From contig JAXBDG010000002.1 in the NCBI GenBank assembly GCA_036320915.1, positions 2,880,001-2,944,000 of the forward strand: a stretch of 64,000 nucleotides of DNA, written 5' to 3'. Every line of letters starts with the position of its first letter. The first letter of the stretch is position 1. The notes beneath the pieces are model-generated. The model was not told where the DNA came from and did no database searches. It worked only from the letters and a program-made list of their open reading frames with translations. The translations under genes and the position numbers were made by a program. The DNA comes from Linnemannia elongata. Taxonomy: Eukaryota; Mortierellomycota; Mortierellomycetes; Mortierellales; Mortierellaceae. Shown here piece by piece: positions 13,719 to 24,498 of this stretch.

Positions 13719-13998
13719 GTATGGGCAAGTTTCTGACCAGTTCTACTTCAACGTTCATAGTGGTTCTCCCTGGACGATCACAAGGTGACTTTGGCAACCC
13801 AGAAAGAAGTCCTTGATAGCAAAGCGTAAGTATCGTTCCAAATAAGAGAGGCTCCCGTGCGAATTGCTCGTCTCCATCGTTAGCCTCAACGAGAGAACTA
13901 ACGTGAATCTTGAAACATGGGAAACAATGATTAGGTATATGCTCTTCTACGTCAAGCAGAACTTGGACTATGACTATTCAAGCGCCACCAGGGATTAA
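10858..13998 (+). CDS. UBP8: SAGA deubiquitinase, Ubp8/USP22 family ubiquitin-specific protease
   Basis: Eleven exons (10858-11091, 11541-11697, 11802-11927, 12022-12117, 12230-12402, 12511-12658, 12761-12989, 13086-13212, 13301-13606, 13761-13825, 13935-13998) join into 574 aa. The N-terminal UBP zinc finger shows GCPHL, CMTC, CLQC, CGLYCGQC and spaced His. The peptidase C19 core follows: Cys box GLRNMGSTCFMN, the QQDAHEFF box, a zinc-ribbon (CLNC, CSKCG), His box TGHYTAFAKH, then WFSLDDHK and an end at YMLFYVK. In yeast and humans this enzyme, within the SAGA DUB module, removes ubiquitin from histone H2B. The start has a perfect GCCACCATGG context. Intron 1 appears to use a GC donor (AG|GCAAGT). 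Intron 9 holds a 63-base T run. Convergent with uS13m. Confidence 0.95.
13655..13717. repeat. 63-base poly-T tract in Ubp8 intron 9
   Basis: Uninterrupted run of 63 T, about 45 bases before the CATAG acceptor of exon 10. The longest homopolymer in the window. It may extend the polypyrimidine tract; its exact length may be uncertain in the assembly. Confidence 0.95.
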
Positions 13999-14252
13999 GG
14001 AGGAAAGGCGCCGCAGAAAGAATAACGTAACGTTGCAATATTAAATTCTCTGAGCTTGACCTCTCTTTACGTTTCGTGCATTCCGTTCGCAGCGAGGCAC
14101 CAATTAACCTTTTTTTTTTGATCAGGTTTTAATTTTGGAAGGGAATAAGTGTACATTGATGTTGGGAGATAAGAAAAACGAAGAAAACAAAAAGAAGCTG
14201 TGGGTGGGTCTATGCTGAATGTTAATGATACGAGGGGTTCCGATGGGGGGCT

Positions 14253-15282
14253 TTAAAACCACTTGCGGTTGAAAAAGCTCTCGAAAGGAGACTCGGCCGA
14301 GGGGATGATCGATCTATCGTAGGCATAGCAGAAGTTCAGAAAAGATGGTTAGTTTTGATCCGGGTCGTTATCGCAGGAGACTTTTGAGCTCGATTGAGAA
14401 TCGCACGGTTCATATCTTCACAACGCCATTTGTCTCCCACTCATCTCCTCTACCACAAAACAAAAAAGGAGGTTACCTCGTTGAGGAAGAGTACTCCCTC
14501 TTCTCAGCCTTGAGCCACCTTCCGTTCAAACGGCGGGCAGTCTTGGCATTATTCTTTGTGTTCTGACCACGGACAGGCAAGCCCATAGCGTGGCGACGGC
14601 CAACATAGGATCCGATGGAACGATGGTGCATAATGTTGGCACGGATCTGTTTACGAAGGTCAGATTCGATCTTCATGTCGGAGAGAAGAGTCGAAAGCTG
14701 GTTGACCTGGGGTTCGGAGAGATCGGCGATCTTGCAGGTCTTGTGGATCGAGAGTGTTGCAAGGACCTTCAGGGCGGTCTTTTGGCCGATGCCATAGAAC
14801 AGAGGGAGGGCATATTGCTACGGGTAGGAAATGATGCGGGATAATGGATGTGTCGTTTAGAGCTGTGCTGTATGGAATTTTCCCTTGTTACCGGGTTGAT
14901 AAATGGGTGGTGTCGGTGTGATGTTCGTTCCTGAGGTGTGTATTTTATGCGACGGCTTTTGGGTGATAATGCTCGTAGCTTAGCTCAGATGGTCGTCTTG
15001 GATCCCGCAAATATCAATGGTCCGTTCTTCGCACTCTCAATACTCCTTTGACAGCAGTTCGCTTGTCCTTTTTATAGTGATACCGATCCCGTTCCTGAAT
15101 CCTGGTCCAGAGCAGTCTCCGCTTCTTCTGCAGGCTAGTGTCCGAGATCCTGATCTCCTCCGTTTCAGCGCGAAATCCTGAATGCCGAGTTGGGGTGTAG
15201 ATCATGGTTGCTGGTTTGTCGATGAAATGAAACTCACCACCAACTTCTGGTCAGGCAGGTTGACTCCGAGCAAATGCAACAT
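14253..15282 (-). CDS. SWS2: Mitochondrial small-subunit ribosomal protein uS13m (SWS2-like)
   Basis: Three exons (15282-15238, 14817-14477, 14313-14253) encode 148 aa. The start gives MLHLLGVNLPDQKLV, then LFYGIGQKTA (the helix-hairpin of S13), IHKTCKIADLSE, GSYVGRRHAMGLPVRGQNTK and NNAKTARRL, ending FFNRKWF. Bacterial-type S13 signatures, rather than cytosolic S18 ones, plus similarity to yeast Sws2 from memory point to the mitochondrial ribosome, where uS13m sits in the small-subunit head at the subunit interface. Length fits. No cleavable presequence is evident, as in yeast. The two introns (420 and 163 nt) are GT-AG. Divergent from MOCS2A over a 313-bp shared region containing a CRE palindrome. 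Confidence 0.92.
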
Positions 15283-15379
15283 CTTTGTGAAAGTTGGTGT
15301 GAAAGAAAGTAATGGCCGAATGGCATGCCCTCCTTCTCGTCTAAAGATCAGATCTGTTTCCCGGTTTTGCCGTCCTGAA

Positions 15380-15387
15380 TGACGTCA
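15380..15387. promoter_or_regulatory. CRE-type palindrome TGACGTCA between uS13m and MOCS2A
   Basis: A perfect 8-base cAMP-response/ATF element lies 98 bp upstream of the uS13m start and 209 bp upstream of the MOCS2A start. Such sites bind Atf1/Atf21-type bZIP factors in fungi. Use here is inferred from position only. Confidence 0.5.
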
Positions 15388-15595
15388 CACAAATCGCAAA
15401 GGGGGTGTGACCGTTGGTCGCCACCCCACACCCGCAGCGCCAGTCGTGAACCCAGTTGCTTCACTTTCAAACCCTGTTCTGTTCTGGGTCACACACACAT
15501 ACAAAAAGAAAGTGTTCACTCCTTCTTCAACTTCGCATCTCTCTTTTCTCTCCTCATCCTTTCCACACGTTGCAGCCACACATCCCCTTCGACCC

Positions 15596-15968
15596 ATGAC
15601 CCAACAAGTAAAGCTCATTCCCTTCTCCACGGACAGATAGCGAAAAAATTAACTGACAGCTACAAAAAAATGCGCGGACTAAGACATAAACTATCACCGT
15701 CATCCTCCTCAACTCCTACTAGTTCAAAGTCCTCTACTTTGCATCAGCAAAGGACGCCTCTAAGACCGACGGCGACAAGTTCGAATGGTCCGACAACATT
15801 AACGCCGAGGCACTCACGAAGCTCTTGCTCGAACGGCATCCAGACCTGGCGCCCATCCTCAAAATCTCAATGTTTGCTGTCAATATGGAGTACATGGATC
15901 AAGATAACTCCTGGACTGTTCAGCCTGGTGACGAGGTTGCCATTATACCCCCTGTTAGCGGAGGTTAA
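15596..15968 (+). CDS. MOCS2A: Molybdopterin synthase sulfur-carrier (small) subunit, MOCS2A/MoaD/CnxG
   Basis: Two exons (15596-15607 and 15723-15968) encode 85 aa. Exon 1 is only four codons (MTQQ). Splicing at CAA|GTAAAG to CTACTAG|TTC gives FKVLYFASAKDASKT, the ubiquitin-like beta-grasp start of MoaD, and the protein ends PPVSGG. The terminal di-glycine is the residue that becomes a thiocarboxylate and donates sulfur to precursor Z when bound to the large subunit MOCS2B. The cofactor serves nitrate reductase, sulfite oxidase and xanthine dehydrogenase. Length matches the family. The exon is easily missed because the four-codon first exon breaks the frame. The large subunit is not in the window. 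Confidence 0.92.
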
Positions 15969-16516
15969 ATAAAAAGTATATTCTGTATCTTGTACCCGGT
16001 CGCACCGTTGGTAGTGGTAGTCGTAGTATGATGGTTGTCTGTGTACCAAAGAGGCTATGACAGTGGCAGTGCGAACAATGCGAAGTAAGGGTATGCATTA
16101 TGATGGCCGTTGCCACGCGCAAGGCTGAGCAGCTTTGTTGTCAGGATAAAATTGCTAGTTCGAACTTTTCTGCACAGCTCCTTAGATATGCTTAATAACT
16201 AAATGTCGATACAATCGCGAATTCAAGCACGACATGGACTCTGAAAGTGTCCAGGACAAAGCGCATCGCAATGGTTCGGATCGTACCATATTCTATCCCT
16301 GCATGCTTTGACGACGATTCGAAAGCAGGGTGTACTTTCTTCGACCCAAGCGAAAGGATCGATTTGTTAGTGTCAAGTGAGTTTAGTTGTTCAGTCGACG
16401 TGCACAGGCTCAGAGTATAAATGCTTAGTTTGCACGCCGTTCTCAACTTCTCTCTTTCGCTCCTACTTCTCATTTTTGGTTCTTTTTCTTGACAACACAC
16501 CCCTCCATATCGTACC
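15969..16516. other. Intergenic, MOCS2A 3' side and remnant OYE promoter
   Basis: No gene supported. A TATA-like AGTATAAATG lies at about 16413-16422, 100 bp upstream of the decayed Old Yellow Enzyme start, so the pseudogene kept a promoter-like layout. Confidence 0.5.
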
Positions 16517-18089
16517 ATGGTCACACTCGCCCTCCAGAACCAAACCTCTACCGCCGAAACCACCAAGGATCAGGCCCCAGCAAAGATCTTCCCACAAGAA
16601 TCATTTCAAATCAAGCCCGCTGTCCCTCCCAGAATTGGCACACCCCCAGCACTACAGCTTCCGCACTCCCATTACTATTCCAACCCTTAACCATCAAGAC
16701 CTTGACCATCGCCAACAGGATCGTAGTCGCCCCAATGTCGATGTACTCTTCCAAGGACGGATTCATGATCGATTTTCAGTTGGTGCATTTAGGATCTTAT
16801 GCTCTCCACGGTGCGGGGTTGGTCTTTGCCGAGGCTTCTGCGGCCGAATCCAGAGGTCGAATTACTCCTGGGTGTGCAGGTGTTTACTCGGATGATCATA
16901 TCCCTGCGATCAAACGGGTTGTTGACTTTGTGCATTCAGCTGGTGGCAAAATTGGTGTCCAGCTGATCCATACAGAACGCAAGGTATGAAAAGCTGCACT
17001 GTGTTATGTTTGGGGTTTAAGGTATGCGCTGTTTTAATTGTGAAGATTGGAACTATGAGGCGCGTCGACTCGGGATTATACTTACCCTATCATCTCTCCT
17101 CTTGTCAAGTAACCCACTCTTCTCTCGTATAAGATTGCGAAGGTGGCTGGGAACAAGAGGGGTGCCGGTGGCATTTTTGTTCGCATTTGACAGAAGAAGA
17201 AAAACGAAAAGAAAAGATGTGATGAGGGTGCATGTCCATGAAGGAGTTTGACGGATGTCTGTTTGTGTGTATGAATGTATGTATGTATGTATGTGGTTAC
17301 AGTTGTGAAAAAAAAAGGCATCCGGCATACCAAAGCACACCCCAGAAGTTTTTGGGCCAGAAGAGTACTGGAACAACGATGTTGTGCCCCCCTCCGGAGG
17401 ACCTGACCTTACGGGAGACCAGTGGTGCCATATCCCTCGTGAAGTATCATCGATGAGATCCAGGACGTTATGAAGGCTCTCGGTGCTGCCGCGGTCCGTG
17501 CAGATAAGGCAGGAATGAATACCGTCGAGATCCAGAGCGCATATGGCTACCTGCTCCACACCTTTCTCTCACCTCTCACCAATCATCGCACCGATAAGTA
17601 CCGAGGATCTCTTGAGAACCGTGCTCGTCTTTTGCTCAAGGTCGTCAGGGAGGTCTGTGCCAGCTTCAGTGCCGAGAAACCGATCTTCCTGAGACTTTCT
17701 GTTCCGGATTGTGTCGAATACCTCAGCAACATCCCGTCCTTTGTGATCGAGGAGGCTGTCCAAGTCGCACGATGGGCCAAGGATGCAGGGTTGGATATCA
17801 TACACGTTGTGGCGGTGGGACACACTCCTCGGGAAAGATCCCTCGTTTCCCCGACTACCTGGTTCACTACGCTGCTCAGATCCGCCAGGATGTCCCAGGG
17901 CTGGCTGTCATTGCAGTGCGTACCATAAACTCTGGCAAGCAGGCTCAGGAGATTGTCGAATCTGGGAAGGCCGATCTGGTAGCTGCAGCTAGCGTCTTTT
18001 TGAAACACCCCACGTTTGCTCTGGATGCTGGTCGCGAACTCGGTGTGGACGTCACCTACGCCCCTCTACACCCTTGCCGCTACGCCTAG
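16517..18089 (+). pseudogene. Decayed Old Yellow Enzyme (OYE/YqjM-like ene-reductase) copy
   Basis: Alignable along its whole length with the intact paralogue at 19419-20839, but in three or more frames. The leader starting at 16517 (FPQESFQ) is in a different frame from the barrel start (ALPLLFQPLT); breaks are needed near 16660-16690, 17445 and 17815. Key residues have also changed: APMCMYS became APMSMYS (regulatory Cys to Ser), the substrate-binding pair in VEIHGAHGYL became VEIQSAYGYL (both His lost), AHAGRK became IHTERK, and DKYGGS became DKYRGS. The intron donor is kept (AAG|GTATGA), but the acceptor lies behind an A run and the intron is longer and holds TATG repeats. Loss of active-site residues before or with the frameshifts suggests a relaxed, then dead, duplicate. 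Confidence 0.88.
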
Positions 18090-18474
18090 GCCTTTCTATC
18101 CCTTCTTATCAACCTACACTCCATAATATTACACGTATCTTTTTGCATTTTCTCGACTTTCTATGCTCATTGACTCTGCTTGCATTCACTGTTTGTTTCT
18201 GTTTTCTTTCCTTCAGAGTTATTCGTGCTTTTGCGGCTCATGACCCGTCTCTTTCTTTCACAGTTGATTACCAATACGGCCTGGAGTCCATCCCATCGTA
18301 TCCCGTCGCTGCATGGTATGTGATGGTCTGGTGTTGGGGGGGTGTACGAGTGCCCAGGTACATATGCAGTGCCGCGCCTGGTAGCTTATGTTGTGTTTAG
18401 CAAGGTGGCGACTTGTGAGTCCGACAAAAAAGAAAAGTCCACTGTGAGGGCGGAATACAACAGGTCATCAACTG

Positions 18475-18508
<34 letters not shown>

Positions 18509-19418
18509 CTTTGGTGTCAAACGAATTATTTGCTGTGTGCGCTTTTGTTGGCTCTCCCATGTGGACAAGTCCATTCATCTGTTTTGTGAAGTGCACTAAC
18601 TGATGGTCATGATGTGTGTATCTACTCTGTTTTTTTTTTTTTTTCATATGTTTTGCTCCAAACATGTCCCTGTTAACTTATTATTGCCAATGCTTAATAA
18701 ACGGTCAAAATCATGCAAAATATTCTCCCTTATCATGTCCAAACAAAACAAGGTTAATCAGAACTTGTGTTTCCGACAGATCAAGTTCTTGTCCACCTGC
18801 CTTGCTCACTTATTTTTTTGATTTTGTTTATGGAGCTTATACCCGCTAACCACACACTTAACAAGCACGACATGCGTGGAGTCCAATAACAAGCAACAAC
18901 AACAACAGCAAACGACAGCTTTAGGTACGCGTAACACACTTTTTATCGTTCATTACAAATCAGACCTTTTACTAGGCTGCACTGGACTGAAATACAAGTT
19001 GCCGTTCTTTCTCCTTTTTCGTTTGTTAACAGGATATTATTTTGTCCTTCGTTGACCCCATTGGTCAATTGCACCTCCTTGGCCTCACCCTTCATTTCCT
19101 ACAGCCAACTGCCTCCTCCCTTCTTACTTCCAGTTCCTCGTATACCTCATATAATCCTTCTTGGTGGCTTTGCCCAATTGCTCGATTTGTCAGGTCGGTT
19201 AGAGCTAGCAAGCGGAACAACGAAGAAGACGACGACGAGGACAGATAAAAAAAAAGTTTAGTGAGACATTCTGTTCGATCTTGAAAGTGCTCATCCTCAG
19301 ATCCAGTATAAAAGGCGGCCTAGATATCCGCTTTTTTCTTTATCTCTCCCATCATCCGTCATCTTTAACCTCCTTCTCTCAACAACCACTCTTTTCACAA
19401 ACCAAAGAAAAAAACAAC
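18090..19418. other. Intergenic between OYE pseudogene and intact OYE
   Basis: Holds two T runs (31 T at 18478-18508 and a shorter one near 18631). A TATA-like CCAGTATAAAAGG at about 19301-19313 sits some 110 bp before the intact OYE start, followed by a pyrimidine-rich leader. Open frames here are short or poly-T based and have no family features. Confidence 0.6.
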
Positions 19419-20839
19419 ATGCCTGCCACTCAGCACGATCAGTCCGTCGACGCCGTCGCCGATGCCCTCCTCAACAAGGGCCACATCTCTGAGAAGACTT
19501 TCCCCCAGGAGCACTTCCACATCGTCCCCCCAGTCACCCCCGGATCCGGCACCCCCACTGTTGCCACCGCCACTGCCGAGGGAACCACTGCAGCTCCCGC
19601 CCTCCCATTGCTCTTCCAACCCTTCACCTCCAAGAACCTCACCATCGCCAACCGTGTCGTTGTTGCCCCCATGTGCATGTACTCGTCCAAGGACGGTTTC
19701 ATGACCGATTACCATTTGGTCCACTTAGGTTCCTTTGCACTTCACGGTGCTGGGTTGGTTCTTGCTGAGGCTACCGCTGTTGAGGCCCGCGGCCGTATCA
19801 GCCCCGGATGTGCTGGTATCTACAAGGATGAGCACATTCCTGGTCTCAAGCGCGTTGTTGACTTTGTTCACTCCACTGGTGGAAAGATTGGTATCCAGTT
19901 GGCCCATGCAGGTCGCAAGGTATGCCCTAAACTTCCAACAACCAAAAACCATGATCGAATGACGGCCTGTTCACTGCATTATTCCCCGCCCCTTTGTGTG
20001 ACCACATCGACAAAATTACTAATCCCTTTCAAAAAAAACCTTTTGCTCACAAAAAAACCTTTCAGGCTTCCACCAAGCCCATGCACACCCCTGAGGTCTT
20101 TGGCCCCGAGGAGTACTGGAACGACGACGTCGTTGGCCCCTCGGGCGGCCTCGACTTCCAATGGGACGCTAAGCACTGCGTCCCCCGCGAGCTCTCTGTC
20201 CAAGAGATCCAGGACACCATCAAGTCCTTTGGAGCTGCCGCCGTTCGCGCCGATAAGGCCGGCATGGACACTGTCGAGATCCACGGTGCCCACGGCTACC
20301 TGATCCACAACTTCCTCTCGCCCATCACCAACCAGCGCACTGACAAGTACGGAGGATCCCTCGAGAACCGCGCCCGCTTCATGCTCGAGGTCATCGCCGA
20401 GGTCCGCAAAAACTTTAACCCCGCCAAGCCCATCTTCCTCCGCCTCTCGGCATCAGACTGCGTCGAGCACCTCGACATCCCCTCCTTCGAGGTCAACCAG
20501 GCCGTCCAGGTCTCCCAATGGGCCAAGGACGCCGGTGTCGATGTCATCCACATCTCGTCTGGAGGAAACACCGCCCTCCAGAAGGTCGCCTACTCCCCCG
20601 GTTACCAAGTCCACTACGCCTCTCGTATCCGTAAGGATGTTCCCGGCCTTCCTGTCGTCTCTGTTGGATCGATTACCTCGGGCAAGCAGGCTGAGGAAAT
20701 TCTCCAGAACGGTGATGCCGATTTGATTGCTGCCGCTCGTGCCTTCTTGAAGCACCCCACTTTTGCCCTTGACGCTGGTCGTGACCTTGGAGTCAATGTC
20801 AACTATGCTCCTCAGTACTTTGCCGCCCGCTATGCTTAA
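19419..20839 (+). CDS. NADH:flavin oxidoreductase / Old Yellow Enzyme, YqjM-like
   Basis: Two exons (19419-19919, 20066-20839) encode 424 aa. After a 60-residue leader comes an FMN-binding TIM barrel: LPLLFQPFTSKNLTIANRVV, APMCMYSSKDG with the class-typical regulatory Cys, LAHAGRK, AVRADKAGMD, EIHGAHGYLIHNFLSP with the His pair that binds the substrate carbonyl, NQRTDKYGGSLENRARF, SSGGN, and AAARAFLKHP near the phosphate site. These match thermophilic-like/YqjM OYEs, which reduce activated C=C bonds with NAD(P)H. The physiological substrate is unknown; oxidative or electrophile stress is a guess. Codon use is strongly C-ending (GCC, CTC, ATC) compared with neighbours, suggesting high expression. 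A decayed tandem copy lies 1.3 kb upstream on the same strand. Confidence 0.93.
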
Positions 20840-21252
20840 ATACCCCTCCCCCTTTCTATTCCTCTCCTCAGCTTACACTTGTCCATAACAATTCGCCCAC
20901 CACCTTGTTTAATAAAACCAGCATTGCATTGCATTTTATCTCATGTCCATGCGAAAAATGAAAAAAAATTGTTTGGTTTCAATTTTCAAGCATATCAACA
21001 TGACCCTCAAACAGTGCACTACGTCTTGTGCCTGTGCCTCTCATATTTTCATGTATCTATCGCCTATCATCGACATGTTTGAATTGTCGGTGTTACACCG
21101 TGGATCCCCCCCGTACGCCAGTTTTCTCAATGAAAATAAGCGAGTCTTTTATTCTAATTGCGCCCGGCAAAAGAAGAAAACAAAGTAAAACTCGTTGCAA
21201 GTTGAAATAAGAGACGTCTGTTATTGTTATTGCCTTGATTTCTTTTGATGCT
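20840..21252. other. Intergenic between convergent OYE and RPT3
   Basis: 3' regions of two convergent genes. An AATAAA-type signal follows the OYE stop at about 20910. Nothing else supported. Confidence 0.6.
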
Positions 21253-22721
21253 TTACTTGTAAAACTCAAAGTCCGTATCGGTCTTCTTGACATTGCTCTT
21301 GTAACCCTTCTCCAGATCCTTGGCCAAGATAACATATCTGTTCTTGCGCACAGCGTGCATACCAGCCTCTTGACAGATAGCAGCAATCTCTGCTCCAGAC
21401 AACTTGTCAGGTCTAGACACAACTATATAAAATGAAAAAGAAAAAGAAAAATGGTCAGCAAGGCATTCTCAGGTTCATAAAGCAAAACAGTTGCCAGAAC
21501 AGATACAACCAAGTTTGCGACTTACAGTCTTCGAGGTCTACTTCATCGGAGAGGTTCATCTTGGCGGTGACGGTGGCAAAGATGAGACGCTTCTGACGAC
21601 GGTCGGGGGTAGGGAATTCGATCTTACGATCCAGACGACCGGGACGCAAGATGGCAGGATCCAACGTGTCGGCACGGTTAGTGGCCATGATGACCTTGAC
21701 GTTCGAGCCCTGGTCGAAACCATCCATCTGGTTCAGTAACTCCAACAGAACACGTTGGACCTCACGATCGGCACCTGTCTGAGCATCGAAACGCTTGGTC
21801 GCAATAGCATCGACCTCATCGATAAAGATGATTGCGGGAGAGTTCTCGCGGGCCATCCTGAACGCATCACGAACCATCCTGGGACCCTCTCCCAAGTATT
21901 TTTGCACAAACTCTGAACCGACCATACGGAAGAATGAGGCTGAGGTGTGGTGAGCGACGGCCTTGACCAACATGGTCTTTCCGGTTCCGGGAGGTCCATA
22001 GAGCAAGACTCCGCGTGGGGGGTCGATACCGATCTGGCGATACAAGTCGAAGTGGGTCAATGGCAACTCAACAGCCTCCCTGATTTCCTGCTTCTGCATA
22101 TCCAATCCTCCGACATCTGCGTAAGTCACATCGGGCCTCTCATCCTGTCCGACCATCTCGACGCTTGAATCGGCGTTGGGGGGAAGAACATCAACCAAGG
22201 CGTTGGAGTGACGGTGAAGTGCCACAGAGCACGAGGGCTTGAGCAACTCACGATCGATTGTTGAGAGGATCCGGACAACATGCTGGGCTCCAGTAGTTGA
22301 CGAGACGATACCGGTGTGCTGATCAATAGGCTCCAGGAACTGACCGATGACCAGTGGGACTGACTGAATCCTCTTAACTTCTTCTTGAGCACGGATCAGC
22401 TCGCGCTTCAGGTTCTTTTGTTCATCCTTGATATATTCCTCCTGAAGATGCAGAAACTCCAGGTGACGCTGGAGGTTTTTGTAGCGAGTGTAGAGGTCGT
22501 TTGAGGCCAGGTGGGCGAAAGGTCCCTGGTTGTCTGCCTGTTCTGCGGCGCCAACGGCATCCTATGTAACAGTGTGTCAACGGAAGTTGTGTCAGTTGGA
22601 GTTGTATAGAAGCCGAAAAGTTGATGCGAAAGGTATGCGGTCGTTTGAAACTTAGTTGCGGTACCTTGCCCTTGTTGGCGGCGTCTGATGCGCTGACGGG
22701 CTTAATTCCAAGTTCCTCCAT
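21253..22721 (-). CDS. RPT3: 26S proteasome regulatory ATPase subunit Rpt3 (PSMC4)
   Basis: Three exons (22721-22665, 22561-21526, 21422-21253) encode 420 aa, normal length. N-terminus MEELGI, a coiled coil ([20 protein letters not shown]), the OB domain ([14 protein letters not shown]), then the AAA module: Walker A GPPGTGKT, Walker [12 protein letters not shown], sensor-1 ATNRAD, arginine finger region [12 protein letters not shown], and a C-terminus ending DTDFEFYK, whose last three residues form a hydrophobic tail (HbYX-like) that docks into the alpha ring. Similarity to yeast Rpt3 is strong from memory. It unfolds ubiquitylated substrates and opens the 20S gate. Divergent from ATG12 over 833 bp. 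Confidence 0.97.
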
Positions 22722-23014
22722 GTGATATAAAAAGTACTGTCGGTGGTTGAGGTGAGTTGTAAGGGTAGAGGTAGGTAGAAGGAAGAAGAGTAGTCGTATT
22801 AAGTAGTGGAGAGGAGGATAGAGGTGATGTGTGAAGAGTGTGAGGCAATTGAAGTAGAAGAAAAAAAAAGAAACCACTTGGCTTTACACTTGCATGGAAC
22901 TCGCAAAGGGGCAGCACACCCACTTGACGCGTCGCCCTCTCTGCAACTCCAACACGCACTTTTGAACAGTTTTGATGACGGAAGCGCAATTCTTTAAGTA
23001 GGTATATTCAGTAT

Positions 23015-23020
23015 CACGTG
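23015..23020. promoter_or_regulatory. CACGTG E-box between RPT3 and ATG12
   Basis: Palindromic E-box in context TATCACGTGCAA, 294 bp upstream of RPT3 and 535 bp upstream of ATG12. The rest of the 833-bp divergent region has a GGTCGGTGGGTCGG repeat (about 23073-23095) and a pyrimidine-rich ATG12 leader. CACGTG binds bHLH factors (Cbf1/Pho4/TFEB type). Function inferred from position only. Confidence 0.45.
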
Positions 23021-23554
23021 CAAATTAAAGGCTGGATCATGCCATGTAACCTTCACGCCTGCCCCTGGCGCTGGGTCGGTGGGTCGGTGGGTCGATGGGT
23101 CGACTCGAAAGAACAAAGGAAGCCAAGTCGTCAAAAGTCCAAAGTCGACGCCCCATTGCTCTCTTTCGAGTCCGACACACGCCTTTGTTTCCTTTTGTTC
23201 CTGTGCATTCGCCCTGTCCATCCCGTCGACTCTTAACCTTTGTTTCCTGGGAATCGACCATAAGAAGAACACAGCTATATAAAGATTGGCCTTTTTGCAC
23301 ACATCAGCGCTCCTTGCCTACATATCTTCCACTAGCACTACAGTCATTTAAACACCGCCTCCTTGTCTTTTCTCTTTTGCACCTTCTTCGCCCATTGACC
23401 TTCTTTCTTTCACTTCACTTCACTGTCCTCAGACTCATCTACCTTATCACTCGATACATCCTCTCAGTCTCTTTTACACATCTCGTCACAAACCCAACCC
23501 ACATCCTCGTCGCCACCTCAATTTTTCACAAACACACACACATACATACGGACA

Positions 23555-24375
23555 ATGTCAAGTTCAGGGACACCCTCGTCAGAGTCGCCACCACCCACGG
23601 CCCCACAAGACCCAGCCCCCAACCCGACAACAACAGAACCAACAGGCCCACCAGCATCACCAGCAACCGTCATCGCCAACCACAAACGCAAAGACACCTC
23701 CAAAGGTACACCCCTTTTCCCTCACTATCAGTTCTTAAAACCAGGACACCTCCTTCTCTTCACTTGCCCCACCTAAGCTTGTACTCCTTGAAAAAAAACA
23801 CAGTATTACCGTTACATTTTTTTCACGCTCTAAATGCCTTTTTTTTCACTTCAACCTTTTGGTTACGCCTTTGATAGTTATTGTCCGGTTTCGAGCTATC
23901 GGAAATGCGCCAATCATGAAGCAAAATGTCTTCAAGATCACGGCCTCCAACAAGTTCTTCGCCGTCATCCAGTTTTTGCGAAAGGAGCTGAACTACCAGC
24001 ACTCTGACCCATTGGTAAGTTAACACATCTTTTATCCTGGAAGTCAGCAGCATTTATCAGATACACACAGTCATCAACGTATTGACGGAGTTTGTTTGCT
24101 TTCTCTTTGCTCGTAACAACAGTTCCTATATGTCAACAGCGCGTTTTCGCCGGCACCGGATGAGATTGTGAATAACCTGTACAAGGTACACTTATATAAC
24201 AGGCTTGATACTCTTGCAAGCGTGATAGTATGGATAATTCATTCGTAGTCCATTCATATCGCGCCAACATCCCACTGACTCGACTATTTGTTTATCTCTT
24301 ACGCCCCTCACCTAGTGCTTTAACACGGACGGGAAGCTAATCGTAAACTACTGCACGAGCCCCGCATGGGGATAA
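23555..24375 (+). CDS. ATG12: Ubiquitin-like autophagy protein Atg12
   Basis: Four exons (23555-23705, 23878-24014, 24123-24185, 24316-24375) join to 136 aa. A 45-residue Pro/Thr/Ser-rich disordered leader is followed by a ubiquitin fold: [50 protein letters not shown], and the family-defining end [12 protein letters not shown] with the terminal Gly that is activated by Atg7 and Atg10 and joined to a lysine of Atg5. The Atg12-Atg5-Atg16 complex is the E3-like factor for Atg8 lipidation. The protein ends exactly at the Gly, so no processing protease is needed. All splice sites are GT-AG. Confidence 0.95.
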
Positions 24376-24498
24376 GCAAAGTCAAGTACCAAAGAACGAT
24401 ACTTCAATTTAATCGCTTCTCGGCAGCCTCAGCGGACCAAAACAGCATAGCAAATAATAATAAAATAATATTCAGAAAACAATTTGCATGTAACTTTT

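Noticed and set aside
14960..15005. tRNA-like string TAGCTTAGCTCAGATGGTCG in the uS13m intron
   Set aside because: Resembles an A box, but no B box (GGTTCGANTCC) or cloverleaf follows.
19395..20308. Long minus-strand frames across the OYE gene
   Set aside because: Antisense shadows of a C-ending-codon gene; the sense strand encodes a complete OYE.
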